Origin: an uncultured Jeotgalicoccus sp.
GTDB taxonomy: Bacteria; Bacillota; Bacilli; Staphylococcales; Salinicoccaceae
NCBI GenBank assembly: GCA_947631305.1
Contig: CANRKV010000076.1
Coordinates: forward strand, 1 to 7,298
Length of the DNA: 7,298 bases
Reading direction: 5' to 3'
Part shown: in pieces, positions 1 through 5,433 of the stretch
Layout: each line of letters opens with the position of its first letter
Numbering within the stretch: position 1 is the first letter of the stretch
Program-made: the position numbers and the translations under genes
Notes under the pieces: model-generated
Database searches by the model: none
Seen by the model: the letters and a program-made list of their open reading frames with translations, nothing else
Told to the model about the DNA's origin: nothing

Positions 1-11
1 TCCAGAAGTAT

Positions 12-45
12 AAAAAATAAACCGGAGCAATGTGCCCCGGTTTAT
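12..45 (-). terminator. Rho-independent terminator of the GPP34/ThrE unit
   Basis: On the minus strand a 12-bp stem (ATAAACCGGGGC pairing with GCTCCGGTTTAT, one G-U pair) closes a 5-nt loop and runs straight into a run of six T. It begins 7 nt past the stop codon of the GPP34 gene. The plus-strand side lacks a T-run, so it acts in one direction only. It marks the end of the left-hand transcription unit. Confidence 0.93.
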
Positions 46-51
46 GCCAAT

Positions 52-729
52 TTAATTATTATTCATAATAACTGTTGTCGTTAATACTGTTGTTGTCGCC
101 ATTAAAATAGCAGCTTCCATATCTTTAACCGACTGGCTGACGGCTTTGCCGTATTCATTAGTCTCGATTATTTCAACCAGCTTTTTCTCCGCTTCTTTTT
201 TTCGTTCTTTGCCGAACACTTCCTCAGTTAAATCACATGTTTTAATTAAGCTCAGCAGCATCGCAATTTCAGCATCCGCTTCAGCATTATTAAATACAAC
301 ATCGTTAACATGTTTGCGGATTTCCTGTTCCGGACGTGCATCAACCGTTGGATAGACATTAGTATTAAAAAAGAAAAAGTATGTCTTATCTTCTTCTTTT
401 AAAATCCCTTTATCAACAAGTGATAAATACACCGGATCATTAATCGCTTTAGTATTACCGGCAAAGTGATTAATCCAATGTTCAACCGTCCGATCTTTAT
501 GGTCTTTTTTAATTTCATCGATTACAGTATTAAAATATGAAACCTCTGTCAATGTATCGTCGGCAAGTACAACTTTGCCTTCTTTTAATTCTATATGTCC
601 TGTCATTGCAAGCTCGGATAGTATGGAACCAGCCAGACCGTAATTCAGCGATGAGGATGCTGAAGATACAGCCGTGCCTTTATCGTCATCTGTACCGAGT
701 AAAATAAGCGCTTCAGCTATAGTAAACAT
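52..729 (-). CDS. GPP34 (GOLPH3/Vps74-like) family protein
   Basis: A 225-residue protein of the GPP34 family, whose eukaryotic members bind Golgi PtdIns4P and retain glycosyltransferases. Bacterial members have no settled role. Seen: the N-terminal block EALILLGTDDDKGT (6-19), the LAGSILSELAMTGHIEL core (32-48), TVEHWINHFAG (81-91), LVDKGIL (104-110), an aromatic strand YFFFF (117-121) followed by xxxxYP, and a hydrophobic threonine-rich C-terminal helix (about 203-222). The order matches human GOLPH3 as I remember it. On that alignment the PI4P-binding residues are mostly not kept: human W81, R90 and R174 fall on Ala24, Ala33 and Asn97, and R171 on Lys94. There is no signal peptide or clear transmembrane helix, so a cytosolic or peripheral membrane protein is likely. 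The start is fixed by GGAGGTG 5 nt upstream. It is the last gene of its unit, 65 nt after the acetyltransferase. The family call is secure; the function is unknown. Confidence 0.88.
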   Translation of the reverse strand: MFTIAEALILLGTDDDKGTAVSSASSSLNYGLAGSILSELAMTGHIELKEGKVVLADDTLTEVSYFNTVIDEIKKDHKDRTVEHWINHFAGNTKAINDPVYLSLVDKGILKEEDKTYFFFFNTNVYPTVDARPEQEIRKHVNDVVFNNAEADAEIAMLLSLIKTCDLTEEVFGKERKKEAEKKLVEIIETNEYGKAVSQSVKDMEAAILMATTTVLTTTVIMNNN

Positions 730-794
730 TCGAACACCTCCAGGAGTCTCTATATCAATACCATCACTGCCGGAAGTTTAAACAATCCATTTAA

Positions 795-1370
795 TTACAG
801 ATTTCTAATGTAGCACATGCACTTATATTTTCTTTCAATTGAATCAAACTGTTCGATGTCTTTGCCAGTGTACTCTGCAAACATGTACAGCGGGTGAAGG
901 GCTTTGTCCCCCGGCTGCACGCTGTGCGCCATATCTTCATCCGATAAATAAAGATGGTAGTATTCATCAACTTTTCTATATGAATTCTTTTCGAACCAGT
1001 CCGCTGAATTACCAGCGTCACGTGTCCATACTTCAAGAATTTCAAGGTTCTGCTTAATCGCTTCTTCAACGGCACGTTCCATCAGTGCTTTACCGATGCC
1101 CTGTCCCTGAAAGTCAGGATGTACAGCAAGATGCCAGATCATACCGCCCATTTCTTCTTCTGAGACGACTTTTTCTTCTTCCGTGTCGTATTCAATATCA
1201 ATCAGGCCGACTACCTGGTCGTCTTTAATTGCAACCAGTTCGATACTCGGGTTTTCAAATTTCTCTTTCTCTCTGTGAACATCATCATAATATGCAGTAT
1301 CTAAAAATGATAATACGCGGCATCTGACCCAGCCTTTTTCGTCTTTTGCTTCATAATTTCTAATTTCCAT
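795..1370 (-). CDS. GNAT-family N-acetyltransferase
   Basis: A 191-residue GNAT acetyltransferase, which would transfer an acetyl group from acetyl-CoA to an amine that cannot be deduced from sequence. The acetyl-CoA pyrophosphate-binding motif A is clear: HLAVHPDFQGQGIGKALM at 80-97, with the QGQGIG loop at 88-93. It is preceded by the usual beta strands (VAIKDDQVVGLIDIEY, 46-61) and followed by motif B (EILEVWTRDAGNSADWFEKNSYRK, in two parts, about 110-120 and 121-133). About 50 further residues at the C-terminus probably shape the substrate site. The start is set by AAAGGAG at 1377-1383, 6 nt upstream. The gene lies 15 nt after the ThrE_2 gene with no terminator between, so it is probably in the same transcript; whether it works with the exporter is unknown. 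The cytosol is the expected location. Confidence 0.9.
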   Translation of the reverse strand: MEIRNYEAKDEKGWVRCRVLSFLDTAYYDDVHREKEKFENPSIELVAIKDDQVVGLIDIEYDTEEEKVVSEEEMGGMIWHLAVHPDFQGQGIGKALMERAVEEAIKQNLEILEVWTRDAGNSADWFEKNSYRKVDEYYHLYLSDEDMAHSVQPGDKALHPLYMFAEYTGKDIEQFDSIERKYKCMCYIRNL

Positions 1371-1385
1371 AATAAGCTCCTTTAA

Positions 1386-1844
1386 TTATCTTTTTTTCAT
1401 GAAAAACAACCGTCTGTTTTTTATAAATAACAATGCAAACTGTTCAGCAAATAATATTCCTACAGCGATCGATCCGGCGCTGATAATTACTTCCATAATT
1501 ATATTTACCGCGCCGAAGTAATCCGATAAAATAATGCTGCTCGTAGCGTCATACGCCAGTCCTCCGGGAACGAATGGTATAATTCCCGGAATTAAAAATA
1601 TCGTCGACGGCTCTTTATGCACCCTTGCCATTATATGACTCATTATCCCAAGAGTAAATGCACCGATGAAATTCACCATAACGAGCGGCAAATCGAACAT
1701 TATGCCGAATGTCTGACCCATCATCCATCCGACAGCTCCGACAATACCCGCAGGAAGAAATAATTTTTTCGGCGCATCGAATACAACAGCAAAAAAGTAA
1801 GACGCAGTAAAACTAAACACTAAGTTTAATATCCAATCCATCAT
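1386..1844 (-). CDS. Threonine/serine exporter family, C-terminal half (ThrE_2, YjjB-like)
   Basis: A 152-residue integral membrane protein, the smaller half of a split ThrE-type exporter. Segments rich in hydrophobic residues fall at about 4-22, 29-50, 55-73 and 115-142, with a shorter one around 83-98. The conserved family block IPGIIPFVPGGLAYDA sits at 85-100. The length fits the E. coli YjjB family (about 157). Corynebacterium ThrE carries both halves in one chain, and E. coli YjjP-YjjB, reported as succinate exporters, are split as here. It directly follows its partner: the partner's stop codon is part of this gene's ribosome binding site (TAAGGAGG), which suggests translational coupling. 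Two ATG codons stand in tandem; the second (1841) has the better spacing (7 nt against 4), so the protein may be 151 residues. The substrate is not shown by the sequence. Confidence 0.88.
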   Translation of the reverse strand: MMDWILNLVFSFTASYFFAVVFDAPKKLFLPAGIVGAVGWMMGQTFGIMFDLPLVMVNFIGAFTLGIMSHIMARVHKEPSTIFLIPGIIPFVPGGLAYDATSSIILSDYFGAVNIIMEVIISAGSIAVGILFAEQFALLFIKNRRLFFMKKR

Positions 1845-1853
1845 TATTCCTCC

Positions 1854-2621
1854 TTAAGCGAATATTAAAACGGATGATACACCGGCACCAATCGCAAATG
1901 AAGTAACCAGTGCTTCTGATGATTTTGTCGTAAACATCATCATATGACCACCGAACAGATCCTGAATGGCGTTTGTAATGAGCACTCCTGGAACTATCGG
2001 CATGACTGAAGAAATCAGCAGCGTTGATAAATCTCCGCCCGGTATATAATTGTGTCCGGTAACAACGATTAAAGCAATCGTGAGACCGCCGAAAAATTCG
2101 GGTATAAATTGTGTCGTCAGCTGTTTCTTTACCAGCTCAGTAACACAGATTCCAAGGCCGCCTGCTAAAAGCGTTGTGAATATATCTATTTTCAAACCAT
2201 CCTGCAAATACAAAAAGCTGAGTGCAATCATTGCACCTGCTATAGTTTTAAACCATATTGGATGGTCTTTCGTCTTGATATATATTTGTTCAAGCAGCTC
2301 AAAAGCTTCTTCCAGTGTCAGTTCATCCCGCACCAATTTCCGCGACACGCTGTTCACTTTTGAAATTTTAATTAAGTTCGTATTCCGCTCTCTGATCCTG
2401 TAAATTCTCGGATAGGACTGATCATGCAGTATAAAGTTTATAACAGTGTTGGTAACGAAACTGTTATTTTTGACGAAGCCGTAATGTGAAGCTATGTAGT
2501 TCATCGTCTCTTCCGTACGTGTTCCTTCAGCACCCGCTTCAAGCAGTATACGTGCTGCGAGCATGACAACATCTTTAACCTGTTCTTCATGATCATCGAT
2601 ATGAAGTTTTTCAACTTTCAC
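1854..2621 (-). CDS. Threonine/serine exporter family, N-terminal half (ThrE, YjjP-like)
   Basis: A 255-residue membrane protein, the larger half of a split ThrE/YjjP-type exporter. Residues 1-120 form the soluble domain with the signature LEAGAEGTRTEETM (27-40). Five hydrophobic segments follow at about 122-140, 147-163, 176-190, 199-217 and 236-254. The family motif MPIVPGVLITNAIQDLFGG is at 207-225. With its partner downstream it would give the roughly ten-helix transporter seen in single-chain ThrE. Start choice: the open frame can be read from a TTG at 2636, but that would place the ribosome binding site GGAGGTG (2628-2634) inside the coding region. GTG at 2621, 6 nt after that site, is the better start. 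It is the first gene of the left-hand unit. Threonine, serine or a dicarboxylate such as succinate are family-known substrates; the sequence does not choose between them. Confidence 0.88.
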   Translation of the reverse strand: MKVEKLHIDDHEEQVKDVVMLAARILLEAGAEGTRTEETMNYIASHYGFVKNNSFVTNTVINFILHDQSYPRIYRIRERNTNLIKISKVNSVSRKLVRDELTLEEAFELLEQIYIKTKDHPIWFKTIAGAMIALSFLYLQDGLKIDIFTTLLAGGLGICVTELVKKQLTTQFIPEFFGGLTIALIVVTGHNYIPGGDLSTLLISSVMPIVPGVLITNAIQDLFGGHMMMFTTKSSEALVTSFAIGAGVSSVLIFA

Positions 2622-2627
2622 CCACAA

Positions 2628-2634
2628 CACCTCC
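2628..2634 (-). promoter_or_regulatory. Ribosome binding site that sets the ThrE start
   Basis: GGAGGTG on the minus strand, 6 nt before the GTG at 2619-2621. The longest frame starts with a TTG overlapping this site, so the site argues for the shorter 255-residue protein. No convincing -35/-10 pair was found between it and the upstream terminator. A TATACT at 2658-2663, overlapping the terminator's T-run, is the nearest -10 candidate but lacks a -35. Confidence 0.8.
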
Positions 2635-2661
2635 AATAATATCTATATACCTATAATAGTA

Positions 2662-2694
2662 TAAAAAATAAGCTTCAGCACCTGCTAAAGCTTA
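2662..2694 (-). terminator. Rho-independent terminator of the patatin-like gene
   Basis: On the minus strand an 11-bp stem (TAAGCTTTAGC with GCTGAAGCTTA, one U-G pair) closes a 4-nt loop, followed by a run of six T. It starts 6 nt after the stop codon of the phospholipase gene and separates it from the exporter unit downstream. Confidence 0.92.
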
Positions 2695-2700
2695 CCATGA

Positions 2701-3549
2701 TTATGCTTTCTCTAACGATTTTACTGCTTCATACTGCTCTTTTGCATCATTAAAACCGAGCTCATATAATTTTTCGAGTTTTTCTGTCTTGCGTGTCGTT
2801 CTGCCGACACCGGAATCTTCGCTCGGCGCAATAACAACAACATTGCCTTTTTTCTCCTGTTCAAAAATATAATCCAATCTGTCATTATAATGTTTGTATC
2901 TCATTTTCATACGCTCATCGACCTTTGGATATTTTTTATAATTAATGATAGTAGATACTTTGCTCTGCTTTTTATAATAACCGCGAGGTTTTGTCAGAAC
3001 GACAACGTTTTTTGAAAAGCCGTCACTTTCCGCTTTTATAATCGGTATCGGATCGACAATACCGCCGTCGAGCATATACTTCCCATTATGTTCCACCGCA
3101 TCTGCGAAAAATGGAATTGAACTTGATGCCCTCAGTAATTTACCGAGCGTCTGTGCATCATAATCTTCTTTATAAAAATACATCGGTTCGCCCGTCTCGC
3201 AATTCGTCGTAACGATAACGAACTCGTCCGGTCCTGAAATAATTTTATTCACATCGAGCGGTACTAGAGTATTTGGTATTTCATCAAAAATAAAATCCAT
3301 ACCGAACAGTTCACCTTTACGAATGAAATTACTGAGCGATAAATACCGTTTATCATTTACATAATCAATACTGACTGTTCTATTTCTGCCCTGCTGCTCT
3401 GACAGGAAGGATGCCGCCATGCACGCACCCGCTGATACGCCGATAATATAAGGAAAATGTATGTCGTGCTGTGCAAAATACTCAAGGACGCCGGCTGTAT
3501 ATAATCCGCGCATACCGCCGCCCTCTAAAATAAGTCCTGTGTCATTCAT
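2701..3549 (-). CDS. Patatin-like phospholipase
   Basis: A 282-residue serine lipase/acyl hydrolase of the patatin family, expected to cleave acyl esters of phospholipids or related lipids with a Ser-Asp dyad. All three hallmarks are present in order: the glycine-rich oxyanion loop EGGGMRG (9-15), the nucleophile elbow GVSAG (37-41, Ser39), and the DGG motif (161-163, Asp161) followed by IVDPIPI. The LRASSSIPFFAD stretch (139-150) before the Asp is also typical. It resembles the bacterial YjjU/RssA-type branch in size and in its start (GLILEGGGMRGLYTAGVL). No signal peptide is seen, so it should act inside the cell or at the inner membrane face. The start is set by AAGGAG at 3558-3563, 8 nt upstream. 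It is a single-gene unit with its own terminator, transcribed away from a small membrane-protein gene. The natural substrate is unknown. Confidence 0.92.
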   Translation of the reverse strand: MNDTGLILEGGGMRGLYTAGVLEYFAQHDIHFPYIIGVSAGACMAASFLSEQQGRNRTVSIDYVNDKRYLSLSNFIRKGELFGMDFIFDEIPNTLVPLDVNKIISGPDEFVIVTTNCETGEPMYFYKEDYDAQTLGKLLRASSSIPFFADAVEHNGKYMLDGGIVDPIPIIKAESDGFSKNVVVLTKPRGYYKKQSKVSTIINYKKYPKVDERMKMRYKHYNDRLDYIFEQEKKGNVVVIAPSEDSGVGRTTRKTEKLEKLYELGFNDAKEQYEAVKSLEKA

Positions 3550-3587
3550 TTTATCTGCTCCTTGTATCTCTGTGTAAAAATGATTGT

Positions 3588-3593
3588 ATTATA
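3588..3593 (-). promoter_or_regulatory. Probable -10 box for the patatin-like gene
   Basis: A perfect TATAAT on the minus strand, 38 nt before the phospholipase start codon. No good -35 is found at 16-18 nt spacing (TATGTG is the best). The -10 lies inside a 13-bp inverted repeat, TTGTAT-T-ATACAA (3584-3596), which could be an operator. Confidence 0.5.
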
Positions 3594-3620
3594 CAAAATA
3601 CCATAGATTTCACATAATTG

Positions 3621-3626
3621 TATAAT
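3621..3626 (+). promoter_or_regulatory. Candidate -10 box for the small membrane protein
   Basis: A perfect TATAAT on the plus strand, 69 nt before the small gene's ATG. It is preceded by TTG exactly as the opposite-facing box at 3588-3593 is, giving a 9-bp inverted repeat with 21 bp between the arms. There is no recognisable -35. A competing candidate is the extended -10 TGTTATATA at 3662-3670, which would give a leader of about 20 nt. Confidence 0.35.
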
Positions 3627-3695
3627 TTACACGTTGATATTATTTCATTTTATTGAGAAACTGTTATATAAGAATACGCTTTCAAAGGAGCACTT

Positions 3696-3908
3696 ATGAA
3701 TAAAGAAAAACTCAGACCCTTTATATATATGTACATATTTGTATTCGTTATTATTATTGCCGTGCAATATGCCTTTCTTGATGAGGTCAACATACTGAAC
3801 TCGCTGTTTATGCCTGCTGTTGTCGCATTTCTATCACTCGCTGTAAGATCAAATGTTAAAAAAGATGAAGAAGCTGCACGCAGAAATGAGCATATGGAGA
3901 AAAAATAG
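3696..3908 (+). CDS. Small membrane protein, two predicted segments, unknown function
   Basis: A 70-residue protein that I do not recognise as a named family. Two hydrophobic stretches are visible: about 8-28 (PFIYMYIFVFVIIIAVQYAF) and 33-50 (ILNSLFMPAVVAFLSLAV). They are joined by a short acidic turn (DEVN) and followed by a strongly charged tail (51-70, RSNVKKDEEA and on), which would lie in the cytoplasm with the short basic N-terminus by the positive-inside rule. That it is a real gene is supported by AAAGGAG at 3684-3690 spaced 5 nt from the ATG, by a terminator 31 nt past the stop, and by the membrane-protein composition. It is the only plus-strand gene here, divergent from the patatin-like gene and convergent with the dehydrogenase. 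No role can be assigned. Confidence 0.8.
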   Translation: MNKEKLRPFIYMYIFVFVIIIAVQYAFLDEVNILNSLFMPAVVAFLSLAVRSNVKKDEEAARRNEHMEKK

Positions 3909-3939
3909 TTCTTGTTATCCGAATCGCAAAACATATAAC

Positions 3940-3974
3940 AAAATGAGCGGGCCTGATGGCTTCGCTCATTTTTT
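3940..3974. terminator. Bidirectional terminator between convergent genes
   Basis: The stem AAAATGAGCG (3940-3949) pairs with CGCTCATTTT (3963-3972), with an inner GCC-TGAT-GGC helix. On the plus strand it runs into six T (3969-3974), a strong terminator for the small membrane-protein gene. On the minus strand it offers TTTTGTT, a weaker exit for the dehydrogenase gene, which stops 9 nt away. Confidence 0.9.
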
Positions 3975-3982
3975 AATCAATA

Positions 3983-5362
3983 CTATATTTTAATCGATGT
4001 TACTTTAGTTTCCGTATAAGGTTCCAGTCCTTCCGGCGCACCTTCTCTGCCGACTCCGCTTTCTTTTAAGCCGCCGAACGGAATATTTGCTGCACTTGGT
4101 GCACCATTATTCCAGCCGAGTACACCGAAATCGAGTTCTTCTGTTAAGCTGATTCCCGTCGCGTAATTTTCAGTGAAATAATATGCTGCAAGACCGAATT
4201 CTGTACTGTTTGCCTTTTTGATGGCTTCATCTAAATTCGAAAAGCTTTGAATCGGTGCCAGCGGGCCGAATGTTTCTTCGCTCATACAGATCATATCATC
4301 TGTTACATCTGTAATTACCGTCGGCTCGACAAAATAACCGCCTGATTTATCGCCATTACCGCCGGTCATCACTTTACCGCCTTTTTCAACAGCATCTTCG
4401 ATGTGTTTCATCACTTTGTCATAACCGTCTTCATCGATTAACGGACCGATTTTCACTCCGTCTTCCATACCGTTGCCGACTTTTAACTCTTTAACCTGTG
4501 CTGTAAATTTCTCAGTAAATTCATCAAGCACATCTTCATGCACGTAAAATCTGTTGGCACATACACATGTCTGTCCCGAGTTTCTGAATTTCGAAGCAAT
4601 CGCGCCTTCGACTGCTTTATCGATATCAGCGTCACGATGAACGATTAACGGCGCATGTCCGCCGAGTTCCATCGTGACATTTTTAACCGTCACAGATGCG
4701 TCGCTCATCAGCTGCTTGCCGACTTCGGTCGAACCGGTAAATGTCAGCTTCATAATTTTATCGGACTGCGTAAATATTTCTCCAGTATCGCGGCCTGATG
4801 CATTTACGTATTGAATCACACCTTCATCGAATCCGGCTTCTACCGCCAGATCTATAAATTTCACCGCTGACATCGGCGTTGCACTTGCCGGTTTAACGAT
4901 AAAAGTATTTCCTGCTGCGACAGCGGGTGCTGCTTTACGCGCCATCATCGCCACCGGGAAGTTCCACGGCGTAATCGCAGCAACGACACCAATTGGATGT
5001 CTCGTTACTACAATTCTCGTATCATCATTGTTTGCCGGCACTGTCCGTCCGTATATACGTTTAGCTTCTTCAGCGTAATATTTAATATAACTGTTGGCAT
5101 AATCGACTTCACCAAGTGCTTCCGTCAGCGGCTTTCCGCCTTCAAGCGTAACGAGTTCTGCGATTTCCTGTCTGTTCTCTTCGATTTTATCTGCCCATTT
5201 GAAAAGTAAATCTGAACGGTCTTGTGCATTCATTTTCTTAAAGTCCTGAAATTTTTCGTGTGCAGTATTAATTTTCTTTTTGATTGTCTCACTGCTGTCC
5301 TTTTTAACACGTCCGGTTTCTTCCTGGGTTGCCGGGTTAATTACGATAATTTCTTCTGACAT
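3983..5362 (-). CDS. gabD: NAD(P)-dependent succinate-semialdehyde dehydrogenase (GabD-like)
   Basis: A 459-residue aldehyde dehydrogenase, predicted to oxidise succinate semialdehyde to succinate with NAD(P)+, the last step of GABA breakdown. Catalytic features seen: TPWNFP (131-136, Asn134), the cofactor-binding KPAS (157-160), FTGS (208-211), the general base Glu232 in MELGG, and the nucleophile Cys266 in GQTCVCANR (263-271). That last block, with its Cys-x-Cys, is characteristic of succinate-semialdehyde dehydrogenases, and in the human enzyme the matching pair forms a redox-switch disulfide. The C-terminal PFGGLKESGVGREG (428-441) also fits. It is slightly shorter than E. coli GabD (482). 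The start has GGAGGGG 6-8 nt upstream. No GABA transaminase (gabT) or GABA permease is nearby, so the substrate within this family is inferred from motifs only. It is a single-gene unit with a promoter at 5403-5431. The soluble cytosolic form is expected. Confidence 0.88.
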   Translation of the reverse strand: MSEEIIVINPATQEETGRVKKDSSETIKKKINTAHEKFQDFKKMNAQDRSDLLFKWADKIEENRQEIAELVTLEGGKPLTEALGEVDYANSYIKYYAEEAKRIYGRTVPANNDDTRIVVTRHPIGVVAAITPWNFPVAMMARKAAPAVAAGNTFIVKPASATPMSAVKFIDLAVEAGFDEGVIQYVNASGRDTGEIFTQSDKIMKLTFTGSTEVGKQLMSDASVTVKNVTMELGGHAPLIVHRDADIDKAVEGAIASKFRNSGQTCVCANRFYVHEDVLDEFTEKFTAQVKELKVGNGMEDGVKIGPLIDEDGYDKVMKHIEDAVEKGGKVMTGGNGDKSGGYFVEPTVITDVTDDMICMSEETFGPLAPIQSFSNLDEAIKKANSTEFGLAAYYFTENYATGISLTEELDFGVLGWNNGAPSAANIPFGGLKESGVGREGAPEGLEPYTETKVTSIKI

Positions 5363-5382
5363 TTAATTCCCCTCCAAAATAT

Positions 5383-5416
5383 AAAAAATCGTCCTATAAA
5401 TAATTATAGGACGATT
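5383..5416 (-). terminator. Rho-independent terminator of the metK-NERD unit
   Basis: A perfect 13-bp stem (AATCGTCCTATAA with TTATAGGACGATT) closes a 4-nt loop and runs on the minus strand into six T (5383-5388). It begins 17 nt after the NERD stop codon and ends 7 nt before the dehydrogenase's ribosome binding site. Confidence 0.94.
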
Positions 5417-5431
5417 GATATCAATTTACAA
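5403..5431 (-). promoter_or_regulatory. Promoter of the succinate-semialdehyde dehydrogenase gene
   Basis: On the minus strand TTGTAA (5426-5431), a 17-nt spacer, then a perfect TATAAT (5403-5408): a good SigA-type promoter, 4/6 and 6/6 matches. The -10 lies inside the upstream arm of the preceding terminator. Transcription would begin near 5396, in the loop or downstream arm, so the new transcript could not form the hairpin. The spacer holds a perfect 12-bp palindrome, ATTGATATCAAT (5414-5425). Confidence 0.7.
5414..5425. repeat. 12-bp palindrome in the promoter spacer, possible operator
   Basis: ATTGATATCAAT reads the same on both strands and fills most of the gap between the -35 and -10 of the dehydrogenase promoter. 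That is a usual place for a repressor site. Its outer three bases are also part of the terminator stem. I do not match it to a known Firmicutes regulator. Confidence 0.35.
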
Positions 5432-5433
5432 AA

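Noticed and set aside
742..790. A separate promoter for the GPP34 gene (TTGTTT, 19 nt, TATTGA)
   Set aside because: The spacing is too long and both boxes are weak. Co-transcription with the acetyltransferase is the simpler reading, though a minor internal promoter is not excluded.
2050..2403. A 117-codon plus-strand open frame inside the ThrE gene
   Set aside because: It is antisense to a well-supported membrane-protein gene, lacks a ribosome binding site, and its composition looks like a complement shadow.
3597..3632. A SigB-type promoter (GTGTAA ... GGTATT) before the patatin-like gene
   Set aside because: The spacer is 24 nt, far longer than SigB promoters use, and the -10 lacks the GGG run.
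3650..3934. A 94-codon minus-strand frame opposite the small membrane protein
   Set aside because: The plus-strand gene has a ribosome binding site, terminator and membrane-protein pattern; the minus-strand frame has none of these.
5396..5411. PerR/Fur-like AT-rich box (CCTATAATTATTTATAGG) in the dehydrogenase promoter
   Set aside because: It resembles the PerR consensus only in part (the right half deviates), and its symmetry is fully explained by the terminator stem-loop.
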